Origin: Desulfotomaculum sp.
GTDB taxonomy: Bacteria; Bacillota; Desulfotomaculia; Desulfotomaculales; Ammonificaceae
Assembly (NCBI GenBank): GCA_012961725.1
Contig: DTYU01000144.1
Coordinates: 1-5,337, forward strand
Reading direction: 5' to 3'
DNA length: 5,337 bases
The notes beneath the pieces are model-generated. The model did not search any database. It worked only from the letters and a program-made list of their open reading frames with translations, and was not told where the DNA came from. Below are positions 5,317 through 5,337 of the stretch, one piece after another. The position numbers were made by a program, and so were the translations under genes. Position 1 is the first letter of the stretch. The number at the start of each line of letters is the position of its first letter.

Positions 5317-5337
5317 AGTAAAGAAGAGAGACCTCAC

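Overview
The window carries two divergently oriented gene sets separated by about 620 bases of regulatory DNA. The G+C-rich coding sequence, AAGGAGG-type ribosome binding sites, GTG and TTG starts, sigma-A-like promoter and gene content (CooC, NuoE/NuoF-type NADH modules, tungstate uptake) suggest an anaerobic, probably thermophilic or acetogenic or syntrophic Clostridia-type Bacillota. That assignment is inference; no taxonomic marker gene is present.

Left half, minus strand (positions 1-2214): a tightly packed operon reads cooC, then a NuoE-like [2Fe-2S] subunit, then a NuoF-like NADH/FMN subunit that runs off the left edge. CooC is the ATPase that matures the Ni site of CO dehydrogenase. 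The NuoE/NuoF pair is the NADH-reacting module of soluble bifurcating hydrogenases, NAD-dependent formate dehydrogenases and related complexes. The catalytic partner should lie beyond position 1.

Centre (2215-2835): a good sigma-A promoter drives the cooC operon. On the plus strand there is a strong intrinsic terminator (2543-2568) with no recognisable gene in front of it, then a compact structured RNA (2634-2740) that I read as a molybdenum/tungsten-cofactor (Moco/Tuco) riboswitch, then a second intrinsic terminator (2753-2795), and a ribosome binding site that exactly repeats a segment of the aptamer's closing helix.

Right half, plus strand (2836-5133): tupA-tupB-tupC, a complete tungstate ABC importer (lipoprotein binding protein, permease, ATPase). 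The final 204 bases hold a weak possible terminator and a strong Shine-Dalgarno-like sequence with no start codon before the window ends.

Taken together the two halves suggest one metabolic theme: tungsten is imported under cofactor feedback, probably for a tungsten enzyme such as formate dehydrogenase, next to genes for NADH-linked electron transfer and CO dehydrogenase maturation (Wood-Ljungdahl type metabolism). The tungsten enzyme and CO dehydrogenase themselves are not in the window. The most interesting region is the tup leader, where several mutually exclusive pairings can be traced by eye.
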